Below are positions 40,590-50,667 of a stretch of 64,000 nucleotides of DNA, one piece after another. Source of the stretch: Salinicola sp. (GTDB lineage Bacteria; Pseudomonadota; Gammaproteobacteria; Pseudomonadales; Halomonadaceae); assembly GCA_002695065.1 (NCBI GenBank), contig NZNW01000095.1:19774-83773 (forward strand), in the 5' to 3' direction. A program made the position numbers and the translations under genes. The first letter of the stretch is position 1. Each line of letters starts with the position of its first letter. The notes below the pieces were generated by a model. It saw only the letters and a list, made by a program, of their open reading frames with translations. It did no database searches and was not told the origin of the DNA.

Positions 40590-41657
40590 TCAGGGCGACG
40601 TCGGTTCGTCATCGTCGAACAGGCCCAGCTGGCGCTGCTCCTGCTCCGGCACCAGCCGTACGCCGACACCCAGGAGCCTGACGGGGCGTTCGCCTCGTCG
40701 CCATGCACTCTCCAGCAGCTCATGGAAGCGCGCATCGACGATGCCGCGGGCTCCCGTTTCCTGGGTCGTGCTGGAAAAGTCGTCGAAGCGGACCTTGACG
40801 AACTGCTTGGCGATGGCGGGATCGCCATGGCGGGCCATGCGCTCGTGCAGCTTCTCGATCAAGGGCTTCAATGCCGTATGGCAATCACTCAGGTGGGGCA
40901 GGTCCCGGTCATAGGTCGTCTCGACGCTGACGGACTTGCGTTCACGCGAGACATTGACCGGACGTTCGTCGATGCCGTGAGCCAGCTCGTGAAGACGGCG
41001 CCCGAACTTGCCGAAGTGGTCCAGCAGCTTGTCCATCGGCTGGGCCCGCAGATCGGCGCAACTGGCGATTCCGAGCGTGTCGAGTTTGGTGGCGGTCGCC
41101 GGGCCGACGCCGTGCAGTTTCCTGACCGGCAGGTCGGTGATGAACGACTCCATCTCCGTCGGCGGAATCACGAACAGGCCGTCGGGCTTGTCCCAGTCGC
41201 TGGCGATCTTGGCGAGAAATTTGTTGGGTGCGACGCCGACCGAGATGACGATGCCGGTTCTCGCCAGGGCCTCCTCCTTGAGCCAGCGGGCCATCCAGGT
41301 GGCACTGCCCTGAAAGCGGGTGACTTCGGTCACGTCCAGGTAGGCTTCATCCAGTGAAAGCGGCTCGACCAGCGGCGTCAGTTCGTGAAAGATGGCCTGG
41401 ATCTGCTGAGAGACGTCCCGGTATTTGTTGAAGTCGGGCGGTAGCAGCTTCAACTCGGGGCAGAGGCGCAGCGCGCGCGCCGTTGGCATGGCGGAATGGA
41501 TGCCGAACTTCCGCGCCGGATAGTTACAGGTGGCGATGACCCCCCGTCGCTCGGCACTCCCGCCGATCGCCAGGGGCGTATGGGTCAACGAAGGGTCATC
41601 GCGCATCTCCACGGCGGCATAGAAGCAGTCGCAGTCGGCGTGCAGAATCTTGCGCAT
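40590..41657 (-). CDS. dinB: DNA polymerase IV (Y family)
   Basis: This error-prone translesion polymerase has 355 residues. It begins RKILHADCDCFYAAVE with the first catalytic Asp, and has SLDEAYLDVT with the Asp-Glu pair. The C-terminus ends in QLGLFDDDE, a clear QLxLF sliding-clamp motif. It starts 17 nt after lexA and is therefore probably in one SOS-controlled operon with it. Confidence 0.95.
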   Translation of the reverse strand: MRKILHADCDCFYAAVEMRDDPSLTHTPLAIGGSAERRGVIATCNYPARKFGIHSAMPTARALRLCPELKLLPPDFNKYRDVSQQIQAIFHELTPLVEPLSLDEAYLDVTEVTRFQGSATWMARWLKEEALARTGIVISVGVAPNKFLAKIASDWDKPDGLFVIPPTEMESFITDLPVRKLHGVGPATATKLDTLGIASCADLRAQPMDKLLDHFGKFGRRLHELAHGIDERPVNVSRERKSVSVETTYDRDLPHLSDCHTALKPLIEKLHERMARHGDPAIAKQFVKVRFDDFSSTTQETGARGIVDARFHELLESAWRRGERPVRLLGVGVRLVPEQEQRQLGLFDDDEPTSP

Positions 41658-41674
41658 GGTGCCGGGGGAAAGCC

Positions 41675-42322
41675 TCAGTGGAGGCCGGAGCCGTTGCCGC
41701 CACGAATGACGCCCACGCCGAGCCCCTCGATCTCCAGATGCTGATGCTTCAGATCGAGCACGATCGGCTCGAAATCCGCGTTTTCGGCGATCAGCGTGAC
41801 GCGGCTGCCCTGGCGCTGGAAGCGCTTGACGGTGACATCGTCCTCCAGCCTCGCCACGACGATCTGACCGTTGCGTATCTCCTGGGTGCGATGAACGGCA
41901 AGCAGATCGCCGTCGAAGATCCCGGCGTCCTTCATCGACAACCCCCGCACGCGCAGCAGATAGTCGGCGCTGGGCGTGAAGTAGTCGGCCGGCAGGGGGC
42001 AGTAACGGTCGATATGCTCGGTGGCCAGAATCGGGCTGCCCGCGGCGACGCTGCCGATGACCGGCAAGCCCTCGACACTGGCTTCGCCCGGTTCCGGTTC
42101 CTGGACGCCGGCTGGCAGCCGAATACCGCGGGAGGTGCCGGGTATCATGCGGATGACGCCTTTGCGGTCCAGCGCGCGCAGGTGTTCCTCGGCGGCATTG
42201 GGAGAGCGGAATCCCAGTGCGCGGGCGATCTCGGCTCGTGTCGGCGGATAGCCGAATTCGCCCATCGTCTTGACGATGAAATCGTAGACGTTCTGCTGTC
42301 GTGCGGTGAGCGGTCGCGCCAT
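41675..42322 (-). CDS. lexA: SOS repressor LexA
   Basis: The 215-residue repressor has an N-terminal winged helix ([23 protein letters not shown]), the autocleavage bond A94-G95 in GSVAAGSP, and the Ser129/Lys166 dyad in GLSMKD and VTVKRF. I start it at 42322 ([10 protein letters not shown]); the longer frame is not family-like. Tandem candidate LexA boxes lie upstream, which fits autoregulation. dinB follows directly. Confidence 0.96.
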   Translation of the reverse strand: MARPLTARQQNVYDFIVKTMGEFGYPPTRAEIARALGFRSPNAAEEHLRALDRKGVIRMIPGTSRGIRLPAGVQEPEPGEASVEGLPVIGSVAAGSPILATEHIDRYCPLPADYFTPSADYLLRVRGLSMKDAGIFDGDLLAVHRTQEIRNGQIVVARLEDDVTVKRFQRQGSRVTLIAENADFEPIVLDLKHQHLEIEGLGVGVIRGGNGSGLH

Positions 42323-42435
42323 CGTTCTCTCCCGGGCCTTGAAGGTCATCAGGCGTTTGGGGCCTGATTGGATGGTCAGGCATTTATCCCGCTGATCATG
42401 GGTCGGATGGCATGGAGCCTGACCCCAGCTAGGCG

Positions 42436-42468
42436 TGTTCATGCATACAGGCTGGAATTGTATCCAGT
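42436..42468 (-). promoter_or_regulatory. Tandem candidate LexA boxes upstream of lexA
   Basis: CTGGAATTGTATCCAG (42453-42468, plus strand) fits the CTG-N10-CAG consensus and is palindromic at its ends. GTGTTCATGCATACAG (42436-42451), one base away, reads CTGT-N8-ACAC on the minus strand, one mismatch from the enterobacterial box. Two adjacent boxes are also found upstream of E. coli lexA. Confidence 0.68.
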
Positions 42469-42563
42469 CGTTCGCGATGAGGGAAGTCTTTCGGGCCCTG
42501 AGTTGGCAATCCCGCGCTCCAGGTCCGACGAAATGCTCGATTGTATGGCTCGTCCCGGAATGA

Positions 42564-42584
42564 TTAGAATCATAATCGTTCTAA
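42564..42584 (+). promoter_or_regulatory. Dyad upstream of psrA, candidate operator
   Basis: TTAGAA-N9-TTCTAA (42564-42569 and 42579-42584) ends 28 nt before the psrA start. TetR-family genes often have such autoregulatory dyads. It does not match the CAAAC-N-GTTTG motif I recall for Pseudomonas PsrA. Confidence 0.4.
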
Positions 42585-42612
42585 GTCGTTGTTCTCTGGC
42601 GCGAGGTATGAC

Positions 42613-43281
42613 ATGGCCCGACCCGACACCGTTACTCGTATTCTCGATACGGCGGAGGTCCTTTTTGCCGAAAAGGGTTTCGCTGAAACCTCGCTGCGCA
42701 ACATCACGACTCGCGCCAAGGTCAATCTGGCGGCGGTGAATTATCATTTCGGCTCCAAGAAGGCCTTGATTCAGGCGGTCTTCGCCCGCTATCTCGATCC
42801 GTTCTCGGAGCGGCTGAACCTGGCGCTCGATGGACTGGAGGCGCGCTACCGGGAGACGCGAGTGCCGCTCGAGGTACTGTTGGAGCAGCTTGCCACCAGC
42901 GTCCTGGAGGTGCCTGCCGAGCGCAATAGCCTCAAGGTCTTCATGAAGCTGCTGGGATTGGCCTACACCCAGGCTCAGGGGCATCTGCGCCGCTACATTC
43001 AGGAGCACTACGGGGACACCTTCCACCGCTTCGTCGCCTGCCTGCGCCGGGCGACGCCGGACCTGCCGGACGCCGAACGATTCTGGCGACTGCACTTCAT
43101 GCTGGGTACCGTGGTCTTCACCCTGTCCGGCCTGGATGCACTGAGAGACATCGCCGACAGCGAGTATCAGGAGCACATGTCGGTCAGAGAGCTGATCCGT
43201 CACCTCCGTCCCGTCGTGGTCGCCGGCATGCAGGCGCCATTACCCGCTGCCCTGGAGACGGCCGGCTCGGCGGTAGAGTGA
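42613..43281 (+). CDS. psrA: TetR-family regulator, PsrA-like
   Basis: The 222-residue protein has a TetR helix-turn-helix (ETSLRNITTRAKVNLAAVNY) followed by HFGSKKALIQAVFARYLDPF, nearly the wording of Pseudomonas PsrA. The effector domain shows FMKLLGLAYTQAQGHLRRY and FWRLHFMLGT. Pseudomonas PsrA responds to long-chain fatty acids and controls rpoS and beta-oxidation genes. The arrangement divergent from lexA and followed by nagZ is as in Pseudomonas, which supports orthology. Confidence 0.85.
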   Translation: MARPDTVTRILDTAEVLFAEKGFAETSLRNITTRAKVNLAAVNYHFGSKKALIQAVFARYLDPFSERLNLALDGLEARYRETRVPLEVLLEQLATSVLEVPAERNSLKVFMKLLGLAYTQAQGHLRRYIQEHYGDTFHRFVACLRRATPDLPDAERFWRLHFMLGTVVFTLSGLDALRDIADSEYQEHMSVRELIRHLRPVVVAGMQAPLPAALETAGSAVE

Positions 43282-43365
43282 GGTGACCGCCGGCATCGTT
43301 CCGCCTCTGTCATGGCAACCCGCTGTCGTCTAGAATCGGGCGCTCAATGGTCTCAGGTGTTAGCT

Positions 43366-44382
43366 ATGACTCAACCTCTCGGCCCGGTCATGCTGGATGT
43401 CGAAGGCATCCGGTTACGTGACGAGGAGCGCCAACTGATTTCGCGCGCGGAGGTCGGTGGCGTCCTGCTGTTTGCCAGGAACACGCCGGATGTCGCCACG
43501 ACCCAGGCGTTGATCGGTCAGATTCGCGAGTGTCGCCCCGACATTCTGGTCGCGATCGACCAGGAAGGCGGTCGGGTGCAGCGATTGAAGGAGGGGGTGA
43601 CACCAATTCCCCCCATGGCGGTGTTGGGCCGCCATTTCGCGGAGTCTCCCGAGGCGGCCCTGACGTTGACTCAGGATGCGGGCTGGCTGTTGGGCATGGA
43701 GATGGCGGCTTGCGGTTTCGATCTGAGCTTCGCGCCCGTGCTGGATCTCGACGACGACCAGTCGCCCGCCATCGGTTCGCGAAGCTTCTCGCCGGACCCG
43801 GAGGTGACCACCGCGCTGGCCGGGGCGTTCATCGACGGGCTCCACGACGCGGGCATGGTGGCGATCGGCAAGCATTTTCCCGGCCACGGCGGGGCGCGGC
43901 AGGACTCCCATTTCGGGATTGCCGAGGATCCGCGCAGCCTGGCGGAGTTGCGTGAACGCGACCTGGTGCCTTTCGCCAGGCTGGCGGGCAAGCTGGATGG
44001 CGTCATGCCGGCTCACGTCATCTACTCCGCGTTCGACGAGCGGCCGGCCGGTTTCTCTCCCAGCTGGCTCGGCATGCTGCGCGAGGAACTCGGCTTCAAG
44101 GGGGCCATCTTCTCGGACGACCTGACCATGGCGGCGGCGCATGCGGCCGGGTCGCCCCGCGAACGGGCCGAAGCCGCCTGGGCAGCCGGTTGCGACATGG
44201 CCGTCGTCTGCAATGCGCCCGAGGCCGCGCGCGAGATCGTCGCGGCCTGTGAAGGCCGCCAGGCTCCGCGTGTCGCCAAGCTGCGCTATGCGCGCGCTCG
44301 TCCCACTCTGGCGTCGCTCGCCGCCATCTCCCGCTGGCGGCGCACGCACGCGCGTCTCGAGGCGCTCAACGAGGCCGAGTGA
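43366..44382 (+). CDS. nagZ: Beta-N-acetylhexosaminidase NagZ
   Basis: This cytosolic glycoside hydrolase family 3 enzyme releases GlcNAc from 1,6-anhydro-muropeptides during peptidoglycan recycling. The 338-residue protein has VAIDQEGGRVQRLK, the family motif KHFPGHGGARQDSH and the nucleophile region FSDDLTMAAAH. I start it at 43366 (MTQPLGPVML). Its position after psrA matches Pseudomonas. Confidence 0.95.
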   Translation: MTQPLGPVMLDVEGIRLRDEERQLISRAEVGGVLLFARNTPDVATTQALIGQIRECRPDILVAIDQEGGRVQRLKEGVTPIPPMAVLGRHFAESPEAALTLTQDAGWLLGMEMAACGFDLSFAPVLDLDDDQSPAIGSRSFSPDPEVTTALAGAFIDGLHDAGMVAIGKHFPGHGGARQDSHFGIAEDPRSLAELRERDLVPFARLAGKLDGVMPAHVIYSAFDERPAGFSPSWLGMLREELGFKGAIFSDDLTMAAAHAAGSPRERAEAAWAAGCDMAVVCNAPEAAREIVAACEGRQAPRVAKLRYARARPTLASLAAISRWRRTHARLEALNEAE

Positions 44383-44458
44383 CGGGCAGGGCACGCTGTT
44401 TTCCCGCGACGGCTGCGGTGATCCTGGCCGTCGCTCTCTTCATGGTGAACCTTAGACG

Positions 44459-45031
44459 ATGAATCAAACCCCTTCGATCGACGCCCTGAGCTCGATGCAG
44501 GAAGTGATGGACAACGCCGATTGCCTGATCGATCAGGCGCAGGTGGAGCAGGCTCTGGACCGCATGGCGGCCGACATCACGCGCGAGCTGGGCGACAAGC
44601 TGCCGGTCTTCTATTGCGTCATGAACGGCGGACTGATCACCACCGGGCATCTGCTGACGCGGCTCGGCTTTCCTCTGGAAGTCGATTACCTGCACGCCAC
44701 GCGCTATCGCGGCGGTATTCGCGGCGGTGAACTGTTCTGGCGGGTGTCGCCGGAAATTCCGATGGCCGGACGCCATGTCGTGATCGTCGATGACATCCTC
44801 GACGAGGGCGCCACGCTGGCAGCCATTCTCGATTACTGCCGCCAGGCCGGGGCGGCAAGCCTCTCGACGGCGGTGCTGGTCGACAAGCGCCACGATCGCA
44901 AGTCGTCCCCCGATCTCAAGGCCGACTACTGCGGCCTGGAGGTCGTCGACCGCTACGTGTTCGGCTTCGGCATGGATTACAAGGGCTACTGGCGCAACGC
45001 GCCGGGCATCTTCGCCCCGAAAGGGCTATGA
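44459..45031 (+). CDS. hpt: Hypoxanthine-guanine phosphoribosyltransferase
   Basis: It salvages hypoxanthine and guanine with PRPP. The 190-residue protein has the PRPP motif VVIVDDILDEGATLAAIL, preceded by VMNGGLITTGHLL and DYLHATRYRGG. It resembles the proteobacterial hypoxanthine-guanine type found next to nagZ. There is no obvious Shine-Dalgarno. It is the fourth phosphoribosyltransferase gene in the window. Confidence 0.9.
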   Translation: MNQTPSIDALSSMQEVMDNADCLIDQAQVEQALDRMAADITRELGDKLPVFYCVMNGGLITTGHLLTRLGFPLEVDYLHATRYRGGIRGGELFWRVSPEIPMAGRHVVIVDDILDEGATLAAILDYCRQAGAASLSTAVLVDKRHDRKSSPDLKADYCGLEVVDRYVFGFGMDYKGYWRNAPGIFAPKGL

Positions 45032-45091
45032 CGCGAGGCTCGCGCCAGGCGGGCCGTTCCCGGTCGGCAGTGATGGTTGTCTTCGGCCCGC

Positions 45092-45925
45092 TCAACGCGG
45101 GCTGAATCGCCTCTGGAGTCCCGTCTCGTTCATCATGCGTGTCGATATCTCCTCGATCGAGAAGCGGGGGGTATCGATGTAGGGAATGTTGTGGCGCCGG
45201 TAGAGCGCCTCCGCCTGGCCGATCTCCTGCATGCACTGGTCCATCGAGCAGTAGCGACTGTCCGGCCGGCGCTCGGTGCGGATGGCCGACAGCCGGCGGG
45301 CATCGATGGTCAGGCCGAACAGCTTGTGCCGATGTTTGGCCAGCGATGGCGGCAGGTTGAGAATGCCGTTCTCGTCCAGGTCGTCCTCGGTCAGCGGGTA
45401 GTTGGCGGCACGGATGCCGAACTGCAGCGCGAGATACAGCGAGGTGGGGGTCTTGCCGCAGCGCGACACCCCGATCAGGATCACGTCCGCCTCCTGATAC
45501 TGATGCGTTCGTGCGCCGTCGTCGTTGTCCAGGGCGAAATTGACCGCCTCGATACGGTGCATGTACACGTCGTCGCGGCCGATCGCATGGGTACGCCCGA
45601 CGGTGTAGGTCGAGTGGGTCTCCAGCTCCTCTTCCAGCGGGGCGAGGAAGGTAGAGAAGATATCGACCTTGAAGGCCGATGCCTCGGCCACGATGCTCCG
45701 GATCGCCTGATCGACGATGGTGTCGATGACGATGGGGCGGATGCCGTCGCGCTCGGCGGTGGCCTCGATGATGCCCACCAGCGAACGGGCCTTGTCGAGC
45801 GTATCGATGTAAGGCTTGGTGACCTGGATGAAATCCGTATTCTCGAACTGTGAAAGCAGGCTGCGACCGAGGGTCTCCGCAGTGATGCCGGTGCCGTCGG
45901 AGATGAAGAAGGCGGTGCGGGGCAT
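45092..45925 (-). CDS. ppsR: PEP synthase regulatory kinase/pyrophosphorylase
   Basis: It inactivates PEP synthase by ADP-dependent threonine phosphorylation and reactivates it by Pi-dependent dephosphorylation. The 277-residue protein, the same length as the E. coli one, starts with [17 protein letters not shown] and carries the P-loop-like [15 protein letters not shown] (DUF299 family). I start it at 45925. It is divergent from its target ppsA, as in many proteobacteria. Confidence 0.95.
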   Translation of the reverse strand: MPRTAFFISDGTGITAETLGRSLLSQFENTDFIQVTKPYIDTLDKARSLVGIIEATAERDGIRPIVIDTIVDQAIRSIVAEASAFKVDIFSTFLAPLEEELETHSTYTVGRTHAIGRDDVYMHRIEAVNFALDNDDGARTHQYQEADVILIGVSRCGKTPTSLYLALQFGIRAANYPLTEDDLDENGILNLPPSLAKHRHKLFGLTIDARRLSAIRTERRPDSRYCSMDQCMQEIGQAEALYRRHNIPYIDTPRFSIEEISTRMMNETGLQRRFSPR

Positions 45926-46202
45926 GGCGTTCATCCGTGGGTGTCGATCGTCCATTGTCAGCCGAAATCCGCGACCGGGGCAACTCGTCCCCGGTGGCGG
46001 CGCCGCACCGACTCGCGTGACTACAGGAATGCGCGAAAAGCGTGGATTCCTGTAGAAATACTCCAAACTCTACGCCCTTAAACTTCTGGCTAAGCCCAAA
46101 GTCGCCTGTTAGCTTCTGGCTCCATCGAGGCGCAGCGGAGCGCGCCGTTTCATGCGCCACGTTTCATCGGCAGTGGCCGGCCAGGACGATCAGGAGACGA
46201 CT
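45926..46202. promoter_or_regulatory. ppsR-ppsA divergent promoter region with direct repeats
   Basis: CTTCTGGCT occurs at 46083-46091 and again at 46113-46121, 30 bp apart (about three helical turns). The spacing suggests a two-site operator. No Cra-like GCTGAATCGATTCAGC dyad was seen. The ppsA Shine-Dalgarno AGGAG is at 46192-46196. Confidence 0.4.
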
Positions 46203-48575
46203 TTGGAACCCTTCATCATCACTTTCGAGCAACTGGGAATGTCCGACGTCGAGCGCGTCGGTGGCAAGAACGCCTCGCTGGGGGAGATGATCTCCAACCT
46301 GGCGGACGCCGGGGTCACCGTGCCGGGCGGTTTCGCCACCACGTCCCACGCCTATCGTGAGTTCCTGGCCCATGACGGCTTGAACGACCGCATCAACGCG
46401 GAACTCTCCAAACTGGACGTCGACGACACCGAGATGCTCGCCAAGGTGGGCGAGAGGATTCGGCAGTGGGTGATCGATACGCCCTTGCCCCCCGCGTTCG
46501 AGGATGCGCTGGGTGACGCCTACGAGACGTTGCAGGCCCGCCATCCCAACCTCAAGGTGGCCGTGCGTTCATCGGCCACCGCCGAGGATCTGCCGGACGC
46601 CTCCTTCGCCGGCCAGCAGGAAACCTTTCTCAATATCGATGGCTTCGACAACGTCAAGCGTGCCGTCCATGAGGTCTTTGCGTCGCTGTTCAACGATCGC
46701 GCCATCTCCTATCGCGTTCATCGCGGCTACCCGCATGAGAACGTCGCACTCTCCGCCGGCGTCCAGAGGATGGTGCGCTCCGAGACGGCGGCAGCCGGCG
46801 TGATGTTCACGTTGGACACCGAGTCCGGCTATCGCGATGCGGTGTTCGTCACCGGCGCCTGGGGCCTGGGCGAGACGGTGGTGCAGGGCGCGGTCAATCC
46901 CGACGAGTTCTATGTTCACAAGCCGACGCTGGCTGCCGGCAGACCGGCCGTGTTGCGACGCACGCTGGGCTCCAAGCGGATCAAGATGGTCTACACCGAC
47001 GATGCGGCCGCCGGTCGCTCGGTCAAGACGGTGGATGTCGGCCATGCCGATCGCCAGCGCTTCTGTCTGAGCGACGAGGATGTCATGGAGCTGGCACGCC
47101 AGGCGGTGACCATCGAGAAGCACTATGGCCGCCCGATGGACATCGAGTGGGCCCGCGACGGCGACGACGGCAAGCTCTATATCGTCCAGGCCCGGCCGGA
47201 GACGGTGGTGTCGAACCAGGAGGGCGGCACCCTGGAGCGGTTCACGCTCAAGAGCAAGAGCCGCGTGTTGGTCGACGGTCGTGCCATCGGCCAGCGGATC
47301 GGCCAGGGCAAGGTCAAGCTGGTGGCATCGCCGGAAGAGATGCACAAGGTACAGTCCGGCGACGTGCTGGTGACCGACATGACCGACCCCGACTGGGAGC
47401 CGATCATGAAGCGCGCGTCCGCCATCGTCACCAATCGCGGCGGACGTACCTGCCACGCGGCGATCATCGCCCGTGAACTGGGAATCCCCGCCGTGGTCGG
47501 CTGTGGCGATGCCACCGAGCTGCTCCAGGACGACGTCGAGGTGACGGTCTCCTGCGCCGAGGGCGACACCGGCCACGTCTATCAGGGCAAGCTGGAGTTC
47601 GATTGCCAGACCACCAGCGTCGACGCCATGCCGGAGATTCCGTTCAAGATCATGATGAACGTGGGTAACCCGGATCGTGCCTTCGCTTTTGCCGGGCTGC
47701 CCAACGACGGCATCGGGCTGGCGCGCCTGGAGTTCATCATCAACCGCATGATCGGGGTGCATCCGCGGGCGCTGATGGATTACGACAAGCTCTCCAGCGA
47801 CCTGCAGCAGACCATCGATCTGCGCACCGCCGGCTATGACGATCCGGTCAGCTTCTACGTCGATCGCCTCGTCGAGGGCATCTCCACGCTGGCGGCGGCG
47901 TTCTATCCCAAGCGGGTGATCGTGCGGCTGTCGGACTTCAAGTCCAACGAATACGAGAACCTGATCGGCGGCAAGCTCTACGAGCCGGGCGAAGAGAATC
48001 CGATGCTCGGCTTCCGCGGCGCCTCGCGCTACATCTCCGACGACTTCCGCGCCTGCTTCGAGCTGGAGTGCCGGGCGCTGAAGCGCGTCCGCGACGAGAT
48101 GGGGCTGAACAACGTCGAGATCATGGTGCCGTTCGTGCGCACGCCCGCCGAGGGCAAGGCGGTGGTCGACCTGCTCGAGGCCAATGGACTCAAACGCGGC
48201 GAGAATCACCTCAAGGTGATCATGATGTGCGAGCTCCCCTCCAATGCGCTGCTGGCCGACGAGTTCCTGGAGTATTTCGATGGATTCTCCATCGGTTCCA
48301 ACGACCTGACCCAGTTGACGCTGGGGCTGGATCGCGATTCCGCGATCATCGCGCATCTGTTCGACGAGCGGGACCCGGCGGTCAAGAAGCTGCTGTCGAT
48401 GGCGATCCAGGCCTGCAAGGCTCAGGGCAAGTACGTGGGCATCTGCGGCCAGGGACCTTCCGACCATCCGGAACTGGCCAAGTGGCTGATGGAGCAGGGG
48501 ATCGATTCGGTCTCGTTGAATCCGGACGCCGTGCTCGAGACCTGGTTCATGCTGGCGGGCGAAACGCTGGGCTGA
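46203..48575 (+). CDS. ppsA: Phosphoenolpyruvate synthase
   Basis: It makes PEP, AMP and Pi from pyruvate and ATP in gluconeogenesis. N-terminal ATP-binding domain ([32 protein letters not shown]), swivelling phospho-His domain ([21 protein letters not shown]) and C-terminal PEP-utilising barrel are all intact. I prefer a TTG start at 46203: AGGAG lies 6 nt upstream and the product is 790 residues, close to 792 in E. coli. An ATG at 46152 would add 17 residues without family resemblance. ppsR is divergent. Confidence 0.95.
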   Translation: MEPFIITFEQLGMSDVERVGGKNASLGEMISNLADAGVTVPGGFATTSHAYREFLAHDGLNDRINAELSKLDVDDTEMLAKVGERIRQWVIDTPLPPAFEDALGDAYETLQARHPNLKVAVRSSATAEDLPDASFAGQQETFLNIDGFDNVKRAVHEVFASLFNDRAISYRVHRGYPHENVALSAGVQRMVRSETAAAGVMFTLDTESGYRDAVFVTGAWGLGETVVQGAVNPDEFYVHKPTLAAGRPAVLRRTLGSKRIKMVYTDDAAAGRSVKTVDVGHADRQRFCLSDEDVMELARQAVTIEKHYGRPMDIEWARDGDDGKLYIVQARPETVVSNQEGGTLERFTLKSKSRVLVDGRAIGQRIGQGKVKLVASPEEMHKVQSGDVLVTDMTDPDWEPIMKRASAIVTNRGGRTCHAAIIARELGIPAVVGCGDATELLQDDVEVTVSCAEGDTGHVYQGKLEFDCQTTSVDAMPEIPFKIMMNVGNPDRAFAFAGLPNDGIGLARLEFIINRMIGVHPRALMDYDKLSSDLQQTIDLRTAGYDDPVSFYVDRLVEGISTLAAAFYPKRVIVRLSDFKSNEYENLIGGKLYEPGEENPMLGFRGASRYISDDFRACFELECRALKRVRDEMGLNNVEIMVPFVRTPAEGKAVVDLLEANGLKRGENHLKVIMMCELPSNALLADEFLEYFDGFSIGSNDLTQLTLGLDRDSAIIAHLFDERDPAVKKLLSMAIQACKAQGKYVGICGQGPSDHPELAKWLMEQGIDSVSLNPDAVLETWFMLAGETLG

Positions 48576-48596
48576 TCGTTGCGAGGCAGCCCTGGG

Positions 48597-48628
48597 GGCC
48601 GGCGCGATGTCATCGCGCCGGCCTTTTT
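48597..48628 (+). terminator. Terminator of ppsA
   Basis: GGCCGGCGCGAT/ATCGCGCCGGCC forms a perfect 12-bp stem with a GTC loop, followed by five T. Confidence 0.93.
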
Positions 48629-48681
48629 GGTTTCGAGGTGGTGGCGAGACGTCGACAACCGCGCCTCCACCGCCGGGGCGG

Positions 48682-50496
48682 TCACGACCGCAGCCAGTTG
48701 CGCAGCTTCACCAGCAGCAGCTCGCCGTCGGACATTGCCCGTCGTTCCTGCAGGATCTCGGCGAGAGCATCGGGCCGATCGGTGATGATGTTGTCGACCC
48801 CCATGTCGAGATAACGCGACATGTCGCCGACCCCGTTGACGGTCCACACCGCCACCCCCCGGCCGGTATCGTGAATGGTCCTCAGCAGGCTCGGCGTAGC
48901 CTGGGTGTGGCGCAACCCAATGATGTCGGCGTCGGTGGTATTCAGCGCACCGGGCAGGACGAACTGCAGAAACAGGGTCGTCCGCAGGTCTTCGTCCAGT
49001 CTCTTGACCACCTCGATGACATCGGGTGACAGCGAGGCAATCACGGCGTGGTCCGTCATCTGGCTGGCTTTCAACTGGGCAATGACCTTTTGGGCCAGTT
49101 CCTCGGCGGTTCCCGGTGCCGGTTTGAGCTCGACGTAGAGCCCGATGCGATCTCGCGCGTTGTCCAGGATCTGCTGGAAGGTGGGAATGCGCTCGCCAAC
49201 GAAGGCGTCGCCGAAGTAGGAGCCCACATCGACCTGCTCGATCTCATCGAGCGTCATGTCGCTGATGTTACGGTCGACCCCGGTCAGTCGACTCAGATTG
49301 TTGTCGTGGGAGACGACGACCTGACCGTCGCCACTCAGCCGGACGTCCAGTTCCAGGTAGTCGGCGCCATCGGCGATGGCCTGGTTCATCGAGGCCATGG
49401 TGTTCTCGGGCGCCACCAGCGAGCTCCCGCGATGTGCGGTGATCGCGACGTGGTCGTTGATCTCGAACCCATGCAGTATCCAGCCCGCCTGGCCGAGCGC
49501 GAAGACCAGCAGCAGGATCTCCGCCCCCCAGGCAATGATGCCGGAGCGCTGCGGTGTCGCGGAGGGGCGAAACACCGGCGCCCGCCCGATGGCGCGGTGG
49601 TACAGCGTGATCACCAGCAGGCTGTTGGCGGCGATACCCAGGAAAGTGAGCGCGATCGTGGTGACGATATAGAGTGCCAGGTAGGCAAGCATCGCCGGGA
49701 TCAGGACGCTGTTGCGCTCCGGCAGGTACCCGAGCAGCGTCCCGCCCAGCGTGTTGAAGGTCAGCGTGAAGACGACCGGGATGGCCGCCACCAGCAGCGC
49801 CATGCCGACGACGGCAAGGGCCATCCGCAGGCGGCGTCCCTGTGTCAGTTCGCGGCTGCGTCGCAATGCGGCAACCGGCTCGAGGCCGTCGAGCATCATC
49901 GCCGGCAGCGCCAGGAACCAGCGAAAGTAGAGTGCGGCGCTGAGCAGTACCAGAACCAGGGTGATCGGCGTGGCCACGGCGAGAAATTCCCACAGCGCGG
50001 GAGGCTTCAGGTGGATCAGGATGTAGGGCTCGATATCGCCGAGCATGGCGCCGTAGAGGTGGGCGAGACCGATGGCGAACGGGGCGGCCAGGAGAAGGTG
50101 GCTGCCGACCTGGAGCAGGGTGAGTGTCATCAAGGCCGGTAAACGGCGCAGCACGTGCCATAGCGACCCCATGGCCACCCGGTATCGGTTCCCGGCCTGG
50201 CTCGAGACGACGAGCATCATTCCCGCCTGTTGAAGGAAGATCACCAGGAAGCTGAGCCCGATCGCTACCAGCAGCCAGAGCAGCCCCCACAGCGAGAAGG
50301 CGACGTCCAGAATCTGTCCGTTGCTGAGTACGGGGCGTCCGATGCGGTGCAGCAGGCCGGCCAGCGTGTTGGCCGACAGTGGCACCCAGACGGCCGAGGC
50401 GAGCAATGTGAAGAACAGGTGGAAGGCGATCAGCGAGCGCAGGTGGGCGCGGATCTGCCGGGCGATGTCTTGAATCAATGAGCTGGGTGCTAGCAT
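48682..50496 (-). CDS. Membrane glycerophosphodiester phosphodiesterase
   Basis: The 604-residue protein couples an N-terminal membrane domain (about residues 20-345, eight or so hydrophobic segments) to a C-terminal GDPD catalytic domain. The catalytic part has AHRGSSLVAPENTMAS, LELDVRLSGDGQVVVSHD and a terminal GVDNIITDRPD. It should cleave glycerophosphodiesters, or a lipid or teichoic-like substrate, at the membrane and give glycerol 3-phosphate. The catalytic face is not certain from sequence. I start it at 50496; a TTG at 50583 is possible. Confidence 0.88.
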   Translation of the reverse strand: MLAPSSLIQDIARQIRAHLRSLIAFHLFFTLLASAVWVPLSANTLAGLLHRIGRPVLSNGQILDVAFSLWGLLWLLVAIGLSFLVIFLQQAGMMLVVSSQAGNRYRVAMGSLWHVLRRLPALMTLTLLQVGSHLLLAAPFAIGLAHLYGAMLGDIEPYILIHLKPPALWEFLAVATPITLVLVLLSAALYFRWFLALPAMMLDGLEPVAALRRSRELTQGRRLRMALAVVGMALLVAAIPVVFTLTFNTLGGTLLGYLPERNSVLIPAMLAYLALYIVTTIALTFLGIAANSLLVITLYHRAIGRAPVFRPSATPQRSGIIAWGAEILLLVFALGQAGWILHGFEINDHVAITAHRGSSLVAPENTMASMNQAIADGADYLELDVRLSGDGQVVVSHDNNLSRLTGVDRNISDMTLDEIEQVDVGSYFGDAFVGERIPTFQQILDNARDRIGLYVELKPAPGTAEELAQKVIAQLKASQMTDHAVIASLSPDVIEVVKRLDEDLRTTLFLQFVLPGALNTTDADIIGLRHTQATPSLLRTIHDTGRGVAVWTVNGVGDMSRYLDMGVDNIITDRPDALAEILQERRAMSDGELLLVKLRNWLRS

Positions 50497-50619
50497 GGAT
50501 TGGTCGGCGGTGTCCCTTCCCGGGCCAAGTGTGATCGGTGGCGAATGGACGCGACAAGGCGCGCCATTCAGTGTTGTCGTCAAACGGTCATCTTTGCAAG
50601 TTCGTCTGATCCGGAACGG

Positions 50620-50642
50620 AAAAGGCCGCTCGAAGGCGGCCT
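50620..50642 (-). terminator. Terminator of the beta-barrel gene
   Basis: On the minus strand AGGCCGC/GCGGCCT forms a 7-bp stem with a 6-nt loop, then TTTTCC. It lies 26 nt after the stop. Confidence 0.75.
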
Positions 50643-50667
50643 GGACGCGGCATCGTCAAGCGCTGGT

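Noticed and set aside
46569..48467. Open frame of 632 codons on the minus strand, opposite ppsA
   Set aside because: Antisense shadow of ppsA without motifs or a Shine-Dalgarno.
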